NCBI GenBank assembly: GCA_036522895.1
Contig: DATDEX010000279.1
Span: forward strand, 70,448 to 134,447
Length of the DNA stretch: 64,000 bases
Direction of reading: 5' to 3'
Source of the DNA: JAIOPA01 sp036522895
GTDB lineage: Bacteria > Eisenbacteria > RBG-16-71-46
Position numbers and translations under genes: made by a program
Notes under the pieces: model-generated
Seen by the model: only the letters and a program-made list of their open reading frames with translations
Databases searched by the model: none
Told to the model about the DNA's origin: nothing
Shown here: positions 34,214 to 41,736 of the stretch, one piece after another
Layout: every line of letters begins with the position of its first letter
How positions within the stretch are numbered: position 1 is the stretch's first letter

Positions 34214-35007
34214 TGGTCGAACCTCCCCCCAAGCCCATCCGTACCCTTGCCGATGTCTTGCGCGAATCGGAGCCGAGACCTCTTCCCGGCCCGGAGAGAG
34301 TGCGCGGCGAGAAAAACACGTACTCGACTCGCTTTGCTAACAACATGGCTCGGCTGGTTGCCTTCGGACTGCGTGAGCAGTTCGGGGACTTCTTCCGCGG
34401 TATCCTGCCGCACGACGAGGGGGGCCTGGAGTCGACGGCGTGGGGCTCGAGGGGCACCGGCAGGCTCGACGTCAACTATTCGACGCCTGAACTGGGGCTC
34501 GGACTCGGGATCTCACTGAAGTCGGTTCACATCCCGGAGGAGAAATCGGGACGCGCTCGGCGATACACGCACAACATGAAGCGCAACGACGAGGAGCTAC
34601 GGGTCGAGTCGATCAGCTACCACACCCGGCAACCGTACGCGGTCATGGTCGCGGTGCTCTTCCTGCCGTACGACTCCTGCACCGACGGGACGGACATCTC
34701 CTCGTTCGGCGCCTGGGCCGAGTACCTCCACGAGCTGGTCGGACGCACGGATCCAGGAGACGACGCGGCACTCTTTGAACGTGGATTCATCGGTCTCTAC
34801 GATCCCGATCCAACCACGAACCGAATGGAGTTCTTCGACATCGAGCAGCCGCCTCCACGCAAGGGCCGGCCGCAGCGCTTACTTCCCTTCTCGGGATTCC
34901 TGAGCGAGGTCAAGAAGACGTACGACCGCCGGAACCACAAGGACTTCAAATGGGCAGACGATGTCCCGCTTGACGAGGTCCCACCCCCATACGGCGAGCC
35001 GACCTGA
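34213..35007 (+). CDS. type II restriction endonuclease (predicted)
   Basis: 264 residues, start overlapping the methyltransferase stop. GRLDVNYSTPELGLGLGISL followed by KSVHIP gives a D...SLK strand pair of PD-(D/E)XK type II enzymes. The N-terminal helical part includes FANNMARLVAFGLREQFGDF. Position directly behind a C5-methyltransferase and before Vsr is the standard type II order. No named relative recognised, so the site is unknown. Confidence 0.75.
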   Translation: MVEPPPKPIRTLADVLRESEPRPLPGPERVRGEKNTYSTRFANNMARLVAFGLREQFGDFFRGILPHDEGGLESTAWGSRGTGRLDVNYSTPELGLGLGISLKSVHIPEEKSGRARRYTHNMKRNDEELRVESISYHTRQPYAVMVAVLFLPYDSCTDGTDISSFGAWAEYLHELVGRTDPGDDAALFERGFIGLYDPDPTTNRMEFFDIEQPPPRKGRPQRLLPFSGFLSEVKKTYDRRNHKDFKWADDVPLDEVPPPYGEPT

Positions 35008-35035
35008 AGCCTCCTCGTTGTCGGTTCGTCGGCGG

Positions 35036-35419
35036 ATGCAGGCCACCCCCAGACGCGACACACAGTGCGAACTCGCGCTGCGCTCAGTGCTCCATCGGCT
35101 CGGCCTACGCTTTCGTGTTGATCGCAGGTTGCCTGATGCGCGGCGAAGAGCCGACCTGACTTTCGTCCGCGCCAGAGTGGTCGTGTTCGTCGACGGTTGC
35201 TTCTGGCACGGCTGCCCTCAACACGCATCATGGCCAAAGTCGAATGCGGAGTGGTGGCGCGCCAAGATTGAGATGAACCGCCGGCGGGACATCGAGACGA
35301 GCCGCAAACTTCGACGGGCGGGTTGGAAGGTCGTTCGAGTGTGGGAACACGAAGACCCGCACCGGGCATCGCAACGGGTGGTCGCGGCCATTGGGGAGAC
35401 AAGCTCGCCAAGACGCTAA
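35036..35419 (+). CDS. vsr: very short patch repair endonuclease Vsr 1
   Basis: 127 residues from ATG 35036. The diagnostic FVDGCFWHGCPQH, then WWRAKIEMNRRRDIETSRKL and GWKVVRVWEHEDP, are present. Vsr nicks next to T:G mismatches made when 5-methylcytosine deaminates, protecting the methylated sites. It goes with the upstream methylase and nuclease. A longer start at 34961 would overlap the restriction gene. Confidence 0.92.
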   Translation: MQATPRRDTQCELALRSVLHRLGLRFRVDRRLPDARRRADLTFVRARVVVFVDGCFWHGCPQHASWPKSNAEWWRAKIEMNRRRDIETSRKLRRAGWKVVRVWEHEDPHRASQRVVAAIGETSSPRR

Positions 35420-35635
35420 GGGCGATCTCACCAACAACGGAAGGCCGCCCGTGAGACCTGAGCTGGTCATAGCGTGCGTTGGCGAAGCGGTCCTCTCGGT
35501 GGAGGCTTCGATGCGCCTGGCCACGGGCAGAGGTAGGTACTTGGCGGGAGTGGCAGATGTCGCGCTCGCGGGAAGAGCTTACACTTGGCGGACGACCTGC
35601 CTCCAAGACAACTCGAATGGAAGGAGGAGTGCTCA

Positions 35636-35887
35636 GTGAATGGGACCGACTATCAGATCGCACTGCTGCTGGCGACACTGTGCCTACGGCTTTCCTCGCT
35701 GGCCGCGGGACTGTTTCTGGTTCGGGGCGGCGTTCGCGTTCTGATGCTCGATTCGACCGGACACGGCCTCGGATCGCGAGAGTGGCTATCCAGGTGCTGG
35801 CTTGGAGCGATGCTCGGTCTTGCACTAGTCGTCGGAGGCGCGATCCTAGTCTTCGGCAAAGGGTTGGGAGCTCTGGTTCACAGCTAA
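35636..35887 (+). CDS. small protein with two membrane helices
   Basis: 83 residues from GTG 35636 after AAGGAGG (35621-35627). Helix 1 IALLLATLCLRLSSLAAGLF, a short loop with DSTGHGLGS, helix 2 WLGAMLGLALVVGGAILVFG. No homologue recognised. It lies 36 bases before the membrane-anchored dCTP-deaminase-like gene, so both likely belong to one operon. Whether it is a membrane partner (effector or anchor) is an inference. Confidence 0.6.
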   Translation: MNGTDYQIALLLATLCLRLSSLAAGLFLVRGGVRVLMLDSTGHGLGSREWLSRCWLGAMLGLALVVGGAILVFGKGLGALVHS

Positions 35888-35922
35888 ACCCGCCCACCAA
35901 GGGCGCCAGCGTAGGGGGGGAC

Positions 35923-36678
35923 GTGCAGTTAACCGGCAGAGAATCTGTGGTTCGCGGGTTCATCGACGGATTGATTCCGCCCAGGTTGCGGCCGGGCAGC
36001 TTTGATCTCACGGTCGGTAGGATCGTCGTTCGGGGCGAGGAGCGACACGACCCAGTCGTGATTCAACCGCAACAGACATTTCTCATCGAATCGGAACAGA
36101 CCGTGACGGTCCCGATTGGGTACGTGGGGTACGCAATGCCGAAGACGAGCCTTTGCAACGATGGGATCCTCGTCCTCAACACAGGGCTCGTCGACCCAGG
36201 CTACAACGGCAAGCTCTCGACGATCGCCATCAACTTCTCCGACAGCGACCAACGGATCCGGCGGGATACTGCGTTTCTGCGGCTGGTCTTTCACCAGCTT
36301 ACGGGAGCCGATGCAGATCGCGAAGACGCACATACGCAAACCGCGACCTTGGACGACCTCAAGTCCCGATCACGACATATCAGTGCGTCCTTCCTCGATG
36401 TGCCGGGCCAGGCCGACCGCATCATGCGTGAGCTGACCAACGATGTCATGGACAGACAACGCAACGCGATCTTGCTCCTCATCAGCACAATTGGCTTCCT
36501 ATTTGTAATGTGGAACTTGGGGTCGTTCTTCCTCCTATCTCGACAGACCAACGCGATCGCAGATCGCACTGCGCAAACCGGGTCGCGGGAGCTCGGGGCA
36601 CTTGAGGAGCGGGTGAAACAGCTCGATGAACGCGTGGCGAGGCTACAAACCCTTGTCACACCGCCAAAAGCGCGATAG
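35923..36678 (+). CDS. dCTP deaminase/dUTPase-fold protein with membrane helix and coiled coil, catalytic residues lost
   Basis: 251 residues from GTG 35923, preceded by a G-rich ribosome site. Residues ~1-125 are the Dcd/dUTPase beta fold: PPRLRPGSFDLTVG matches the Dcd PSSVDLRLG region, and MPKTSLCNDG ... GLVDPGYNGKLSTIAINF matches the RSSLARLG ... IDPGWxGxIxLExxN region. The expected Arg (LAR) is Asn and the catalytic Glu of LE is Ile (I101), so deaminase chemistry is unlikely. Residues 181-206 form a membrane helix (LLLISTIGFLFVMWNLGSFF), and 220-245 a coiled coil (LEERVKQLDERVARLQTL). A nucleotide-binding sensor tethered to the membrane is my inference. Confidence 0.75.
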   Translation: MQLTGRESVVRGFIDGLIPPRLRPGSFDLTVGRIVVRGEERHDPVVIQPQQTFLIESEQTVTVPIGYVGYAMPKTSLCNDGILVLNTGLVDPGYNGKLSTIAINFSDSDQRIRRDTAFLRLVFHQLTGADADREDAHTQTATLDDLKSRSRHISASFLDVPGQADRIMRELTNDVMDRQRNAILLLISTIGFLFVMWNLGSFFLLSRQTNAIADRTAQTGSRELGALEERVKQLDERVARLQTLVTPPKAR

Positions 36679-36693
36679 CATCAAAGGATTCTT

Positions 36694-37596
36694 ATGATTC
36701 GATTGACCGTTTCTTCCGCCGACGAAGTCCTAGCGTGGCTCTCACATGAGCTCGTCCACCACGGGCGTGAAGTCCAGCCCCGGGGACGCCGCACCTTGGA
36801 GATAGCGCCTTGCGCGTTCACGCTCTCGAACCCCCGGGCACGCAAGATTGCCAACACACACCGACGTTGGAACGAGGCGCTGGCCGTCGGTGAACTGGCA
36901 TGGCATCTGGCCGGCTCGGACGATCTCGATGCCATCGCGTATTACGCGAAGGCGTGGCGCGGCTTCTCGGACGACGGCCGCACCATCCATGGAAGCTGCT
37001 ATGGCCGCAAGATCTTCGGCGGCGGGGCGGGTGCTAGTCAGTGGGACCGCGTCCGCGCTGAACTTCAGCACGATCCTGATTCGAGACGGGCACTGCTCGC
37101 AATTGCAGATCCGCATCATGACCTGAGCGCTTCGAGCAAGGATGTGCCGTGCCTGACGGCGTTGCAGTTTTTGATTCGTGACGGAGCGCTACATGCCGTC
37201 GCCTTCATGCGCAGTAATGACCTCATCTGGGGGCTTTGCTACGACCTCTACCTGCTCACCATGCTTCAAGAACTGATGGCCTGCGAGCTCGGCGTGGGAC
37301 TAGGCCAGTACACGCACGTCGCCACCTCGATGCATGTCTATGAGCAGCACTTGGAGATGGTGAGGCGAATCGCCGACTCGAACCCGCCTAGGATTGCTCC
37401 GCCAATGGAGCCTCTCGGCCAGCCCAAGCAGAAGGAGGAGTTCATCCGGCTCGAGCGTGTCTTGAGGGAGGGTGGCAATGCGACGACCGAAGGGTTGGAT
37501 CCTTTCTGGAAGGGGCTTGCGAAGCCGCTACTCCGACTGGCCGAAAGACGTCGCGCGCGGCTGCACCCGACGCCGACGCACGAGATAACCGTCTGA
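36694..37596 (+). CDS. thymidylate synthase homologue predicted to use a cytosine nucleotide
   Basis: 300 residues, AAAGGA before ATG, 15 bases after the previous stop. ThyA signatures in order: catalytic Cys C153 in DVPCLTALQF, phosphate Arg in DSRRALL (R131/R132), MRSNDLIWGLCYD with D176, and H214/Y216 in SMHVYEQH. The position equal to E. coli N177 (base recognition) is Asp, D184. Asn-to-Asp here shifts thymidylate synthase to dCMP, and Asp is natural in phage T4 dCMP hydroxymethylase and related CMP enzymes. So it likely makes 5-methyl or 5-hydroxymethyl (d)CMP. C-terminal ~80 residues are extra and basic. Confidence 0.8.
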   Translation: MIRLTVSSADEVLAWLSHELVHHGREVQPRGRRTLEIAPCAFTLSNPRARKIANTHRRWNEALAVGELAWHLAGSDDLDAIAYYAKAWRGFSDDGRTIHGSCYGRKIFGGGAGASQWDRVRAELQHDPDSRRALLAIADPHHDLSASSKDVPCLTALQFLIRDGALHAVAFMRSNDLIWGLCYDLYLLTMLQELMACELGVGLGQYTHVATSMHVYEQHLEMVRRIADSNPPRIAPPMEPLGQPKQKEEFIRLERVLREGGNATTEGLDPFWKGLAKPLLRLAERRRARLHPTPTHEITV

Positions 37597-37663
37597 GCGT
37601 GACGCCCGGCGGCGGAGATTGCAGCACGCGCACGGGCGGCGCCATCTGAGGTGGGACACGTCC

Positions 37664-38062
37664 TTGAGTGACATCAGCGTTGAAGCCTTAGGGCAGCTAC
37701 GGTTGGCGGCATGGCGCGCAAGAGACCACGCGCGCACCTACAGCGGTATCAAGGTCGGTGCGGCTGTCTTGACCGCGGCGGGCGAGGTATTCGCCGGGTG
37801 CAATCTCGAGCATCGTTTCCGGGCCCATGATATTCACGCCGAGACGAACGCAATCGGCTCCTTCGTCGCGGGCAGCGTGTCGACCGTCGTCGCGGTGTTG
37901 GTGGCATCAGAGGAAGCGCTCTTTACGCCGTGTGGCGGGTGCATGGATTGGATCTTCGAGCATGGTGGAGCGGATTGCGTGGTCTACGTCATGAGCTCCC
38001 GGGATACGGCGCCGATGACGTGGCGCGCCTCCGAGCTCATGCCGCATTACCCGCATCAGTAA
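37664..38062 (+). CDS. cytidine deaminase-like protein
   Basis: 132 residues when started at TTG 37664 (GAGGTGG upstream); a TTG at 37619 is possible. CDA fold: ARTYSGIKVGAAVLTAAGEV, substrate NLE (N47, E49), zinc and proton shuttle in DIHAETNAIG (H58, E60), and PCGGC (C90, C93). The first zinc ligand is His, unlike the Cys of most bacterial CDAs. It would hydrolyse cytosine nucleosides to uracil forms, or a 5-substituted cytosine to a thymine-type base. It follows the TS homologue in the same direction by 67 bases. Confidence 0.8.
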   Translation: MSDISVEALGQLRLAAWRARDHARTYSGIKVGAAVLTAAGEVFAGCNLEHRFRAHDIHAETNAIGSFVAGSVSTVVAVLVASEEALFTPCGGCMDWIFEHGGADCVVYVMSSRDTAPMTWRASELMPHYPHQ

Positions 38063-38115
38063 CCGGGTTGGTGGGCTGACGTTGGTGCGATCCGGCATCA
38101 TTCCGGGTAATGGGC

Positions 38116-38282
38116 GCCTCGACCACCTCGGGTACCTGAGCATGGGCTCGACGTCTATCTACGCCCGCATGACGGGCCAACACCGGGTTGCGGTGTTCCG
38201 CGAGCTCGCCCGCTCGCCGTGGATCGTCCAGCCCGGAACGGGATTCTCCGCAGTTCGACAACTTGAACGGAAGTCGCCATGA
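38116..38282 (+). pseudogene. 3'-end remnant of a tyrosine recombinase
   Basis: Encodes DHLGYLSMGSTSIYARMTGQ, then HRVAVFRELARSPWIVQPGT, nearly the same as the C-terminus of the recombinase at 44228-45070. DNA matches at about 80% by eye over ~150 bases, down to the junction GTCGCCATGAA at the end of each copy. Nothing upstream of the DHLG position matches, so the copy begins abruptly inside the catalytic domain. It marks the left boundary of the 38.1-45.1 kb unit. Confidence 0.8.
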
Positions 38283-38322
38283 ACGCACGCCGTCTGCCGC
38301 TCATGATCCGGAGCTTGGCACC

Positions 38323-39522
38323 ATGGTCCGTTTGAAGATCGCTGAACTCTTTGCGGGTATTGGTGGTGTCGCGGGCGGGCTCCTGGACGCCGGCGGCTTC
38401 GATCCCGTGCTGCTTATCGATCGTGAGCCGCTGGCAGCGAAGGTCTTCAATGCCAACTTCCCGACCTACGCGCCCCGCTACCACACGCGATCTGTCAGCG
38501 CCCGACTCACCGGGAGGGAGCTGCTGGAGCAGGCCGGGGGCGAGATCGACGGCATTCTCGGCTGCCCGCCATGTCAAGGATACAGCGCCGCCGGCCTTCG
38601 TGACCCGGACGACGCGCGCAATCAGCTCCTGGACGAGATGCGGCGACTCATCGCCTCGATCGAGCCGCTCTTCTTCCTCATCGAGAATGTCCCCAGCCTC
38701 AGGAGTTCCCATCAGTTTGAACGGTTCGGCCAGTCGCTCGAATCGAAGTACGAGATTGCGGCGCAAGTCCTCAACGCGGCCGAGTTCGGCATCCCACAAC
38801 TTCGGCGCAGGCTCGTGGTGTTGGGCGTCCACCGGTGCGCGAAAGTATCGCCGTCCTTTCCGACGCCGACGCACGGCGGCAAGGGACGCGTCTTCGACTA
38901 CTGCAGTGGCAGGTATCTCCGACCCAGCTCACCTGCCGGTCGTCAGGCGTTTCAAGTCGATCCCGGACTTCATTTCGCACGCCGCAAGATGGTGACGCTC
39001 TCAGCAGCCCTTGACGACTTGCCTGCCAACCCACCCCTTCATCTTGGTCGAGGCCTGTCTGGCGACGCTCCACTCGAGTACGCAGGACCGGCGCGGACCA
39101 CCTTCCAGCGCCGAATGCGGCGAGAATCTCGCCGGCCGACGCACCATGTTGCCTGGCGACATCGATCGACCCTCGTCAAGCGTCTGGCGCGGATCGCTCC
39201 CGGCGACTGCCCACCAGGCACGGGCGGTAGGTCGCGCAACGCGGAGTACTTCAGCCAGGCCTACGCTCGGCTTCACCCAGCCGGTCTGGCCCGCACCGTA
39301 ACGACGAACTTTCACAATCCAGGATCCGGCCGCTTCACTCACTATGCGGTGCCGCGCGCCTTGACGCTGCGAGAGGCGATGCGGCTTCAAAGCTTCCCGG
39401 ACAGCTTCGTCCTGCCGGAAATGCACCTGAGTGAAGCTGAGCGGCTTATCGGCAACGCCTTCCCCCGGCGCTTAGCTGAAGTCCTTGGTCGACACATCGC
39501 GCGGCTGCTCAGCGGGAGGTAG
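38323..39522 (+). CDS. DNA cytosine-5 methyltransferase 2
   Basis: 399 residues from ATG 38323 (GGAG upstream). Motifs: I AELFAGIGGVAGGLLDAGG, IV GCPPCQGYS, VI FFLIENVPSL, VIII QLRRRLVVLG, X AERLIGNAFPRRLAEVLG. The variable region around 190-320 is longer than in enzyme 1 and carries the target-recognition part. It has no restriction gene beside it. Its 3' end overlaps the convergent NurA-like gene by 51 bases. Confidence 0.92.
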   Translation: MVRLKIAELFAGIGGVAGGLLDAGGFDPVLLIDREPLAAKVFNANFPTYAPRYHTRSVSARLTGRELLEQAGGEIDGILGCPPCQGYSAAGLRDPDDARNQLLDEMRRLIASIEPLFFLIENVPSLRSSHQFERFGQSLESKYEIAAQVLNAAEFGIPQLRRRLVVLGVHRCAKVSPSFPTPTHGGKGRVFDYCSGRYLRPSSPAGRQAFQVDPGLHFARRKMVTLSAALDDLPANPPLHLGRGLSGDAPLEYAGPARTTFQRRMRRESRRPTHHVAWRHRSTLVKRLARIAPGDCPPGTGGRSRNAEYFSQAYARLHPAGLARTVTTNFHNPGSGRFTHYAVPRALTLREAMRLQSFPDSFVLPEMHLSEAERLIGNAFPRRLAEVLGRHIARLLSGR

Positions 39523-41736
39523 TGTCGTCGGCTCCGGCCCGGCATCGCCCAGCGCTTCCCCGCGCCGAACGGTCAGTTTGGCCATTCGCTCAAGCTGCTT
39601 CCTGAGCCTCTGAAGAGACACGTACTCTATCGTTGTGCGTGGAACTGCCATGCCCCGCAGCCCCTTCATGGCACTCAGGTTCGCGGCGATGGCTTGCTGC
39701 AATTCCGAAATAAGCTTGTGACCGAGCACCTTGCACTTCTCGTGTGCCTCGTAGATCACGAAGGGTATGAGTCGCGGCAGCCGGCGCCGGCTCATGATGT
39801 TGTGGTCTTGATCAAGGGCCCATTTGGATGAGTGGACCCCACGAACGATCAGGTCGGCGACGTGCATCACCCGTGCGGATCGTTGTTCGGCGCCTCGCGT
39901 GCGTATCGAGTCGAGAAACTCGAACCGTGGGAACCGAATCTGTGGGCTGCCGCCGGGACGCCCCAGGTAGAACATGCCAAAGTCCGCGTACTCGCACATG
40001 CGCACGTACTCGTCCTCGGCAATGTCCCGACCGTCGAACCACGGCCGCTCGCCGGAGCCCGAGTGGTTGTAGCGCTTCACCTGTTCCGCCAGCTGCTCTT
40101 CGAAGAAGCGTCGCCAATCGCCAGGCTCTCGGACGCGGTGGACCCGGAAGAGGCTCGTCACCATCGCGGTGAAGGGCCGGACGATCACGCAGGTGGAGTA
40201 GTACTGCGCCCGGTCAGGCACCGGGGACAGCGAGCACAAGAGCCGAGTCATCGCGACCGAGTCGCTGATCAGACCCATCCGTTCGAGTTCCCAGTGCGGA
40301 TCGATCGCCTGACCGAAACGCAGCTCCGATCCCCGCTGGATGTACCAGTTGAGAATCCGCGAAAATGTTCGCAGCTGCGTCGATTTCACCGCACCCGCGA
40401 ACACACGGCGGTCAGAGTCCATCACGTGGCGCAGGATCTTGTAGCTCAGCCGGATCCCTTCGCGGACCATTTCTCCATAGGATGTCCGATTCGTGTAATT
40501 CTGCAGCTCGCGGCTCTGCGGAGACACGGCTCCGTCGCGCAGCAGCACGTGCGGCTTGGGCAACGCATCGCCGCCTTGTACCGCGTGGGCACCATAGGGC
40601 TGCGCCATGCCCGAGAGCAGCGCCTCATCGATCCGGTACTGGACGACATCGAGCGCCGTTTTCCTCAGGTGTTCGAACTCCCCGTCGTCGAGGTCCTGGA
40701 ACCACGGTCGCGAAATGATCATGCCCTTGTTGCCTGGATCCTCCAGCGCTGCGCGCGTGATCGGAATACCGTGATAGGGCGACGGAAACTTTCCGGGAAA
40801 GCTGGGAGGAAGGTCGACATATCCGGCACCGTTATTGAACCACAGAACCAAACGATCGTCGTCGGCGTAGGCCGCGGCAGGCATGCCTCGCACTTCACCT
40901 GGGTGGCTCGATCCGTCGGTACCCGCGATGATCAGTTGTGGCTGGCGGTCGGGTTCCGGCGTTACCGTCAGGGAGTGTAGGAATGTCGGCCCAAACACGT
41001 GGCCTGCGAGCTCGGCCGCCACGGCAGTCCAATCGTCAGCGCCCACGTGTCGTTCCACGTCGCGATGGTCGACCGGTACCGGCTTCGCCTCGATCTCCGG
41101 AAGATCGGGGATCCTCCAGACCGCCGGGTTGATCCCCAGTTCACCGTGCACAAAGCGCGCAAAGTCCTGGAGCTGACGTTCCACCTTCTGCCGGTGGGCC
41201 TCATCGTTGCCGATGCTCGCGTCGCGCACATCGGCAACGTCCTCATCGAGACGATGCGCTATGTCCTTCAGCATGCGAAGGATCAGTTCGCGCGGCTCCT
41301 CCTGCAGCAGGCCCTCGGCCGCCTGGCGCATGACGGCCGCCGAGCGACCCTCGAACTGTTCAACGGTATCGACGTAATAGGCCAGCGCCGTGGTTGGTCC
41401 GAGCTCCCACAAGGCCTGATTGAGATCAGGCTGGGAGAGCGGCGTCAGCGGCGACACGCGTGGCGCCACGGTGTACCGGGCGGCGGCACCGTCGGTTGAC
41501 CCGTCAGACAGCAGGAAGCCGCGGGCTACCAACTTGGCCACAGTCCGGTGGTAGGTCGGGAGCGTCGCGGTATCGCCTATACCTCGAGGCTGGACCACTC
41601 CCGACTCGTCCTCAACGTGCGCCGAGTCCTTGGCGTGCTCCCAGATGTCACGGATGGTCCGCTTGTCCTCCGGCGCATCCTGCAGGTAGCGGACGATCCA
41701 AGCGTCGCGTTCGTAAATGCTGATCTGCGTACTCAC
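39472..41736 (-). CDS. NurA-domain nuclease paired with HerA-like ATPase
   Basis: 754 residues. The N-terminus is a winged-helix-like region (YHRTVAKLVARGFLLSDGS). A central NurA-type nuclease motif LIIAGTDGSSHPGE has the conserved DGS, and the late IPFVIYEAHEKCKVLG resembles the NurA C-terminal EAH segment. Between them is a large, unfamiliar region. NurA works with HerA as a 5'-3' DNA resection nuclease. It starts inside the stop of the HerA gene (ATGA-type 4-base overlap), so the two are made together. Longer than the archaeal NurA (~300-450), with extra domains. Confidence 0.72.
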   Translation of the reverse strand: MSTQISIYERDAWIVRYLQDAPEDKRTIRDIWEHAKDSAHVEDESGVVQPRGIGDTATLPTYHRTVAKLVARGFLLSDGSTDGAAARYTVAPRVSPLTPLSQPDLNQALWELGPTTALAYYVDTVEQFEGRSAAVMRQAAEGLLQEEPRELILRMLKDIAHRLDEDVADVRDASIGNDEAHRQKVERQLQDFARFVHGELGINPAVWRIPDLPEIEAKPVPVDHRDVERHVGADDWTAVAAELAGHVFGPTFLHSLTVTPEPDRQPQLIIAGTDGSSHPGEVRGMPAAAYADDDRLVLWFNNGAGYVDLPPSFPGKFPSPYHGIPITRAALEDPGNKGMIISRPWFQDLDDGEFEHLRKTALDVVQYRIDEALLSGMAQPYGAHAVQGGDALPKPHVLLRDGAVSPQSRELQNYTNRTSYGEMVREGIRLSYKILRHVMDSDRRVFAGAVKSTQLRTFSRILNWYIQRGSELRFGQAIDPHWELERMGLISDSVAMTRLLCSLSPVPDRAQYYSTCVIVRPFTAMVTSLFRVHRVREPGDWRRFFEEQLAEQVKRYNHSGSGERPWFDGRDIAEDEYVRMCEYADFGMFYLGRPGGSPQIRFPRFEFLDSIRTRGAEQRSARVMHVADLIVRGVHSSKWALDQDHNIMSRRRLPRLIPFVIYEAHEKCKVLGHKLISELQQAIAANLSAMKGLRGMAVPRTTIEYVSLQRLRKQLERMAKLTVRRGEALGDAGPEPTTLPPAEQPRDVSTKDFS

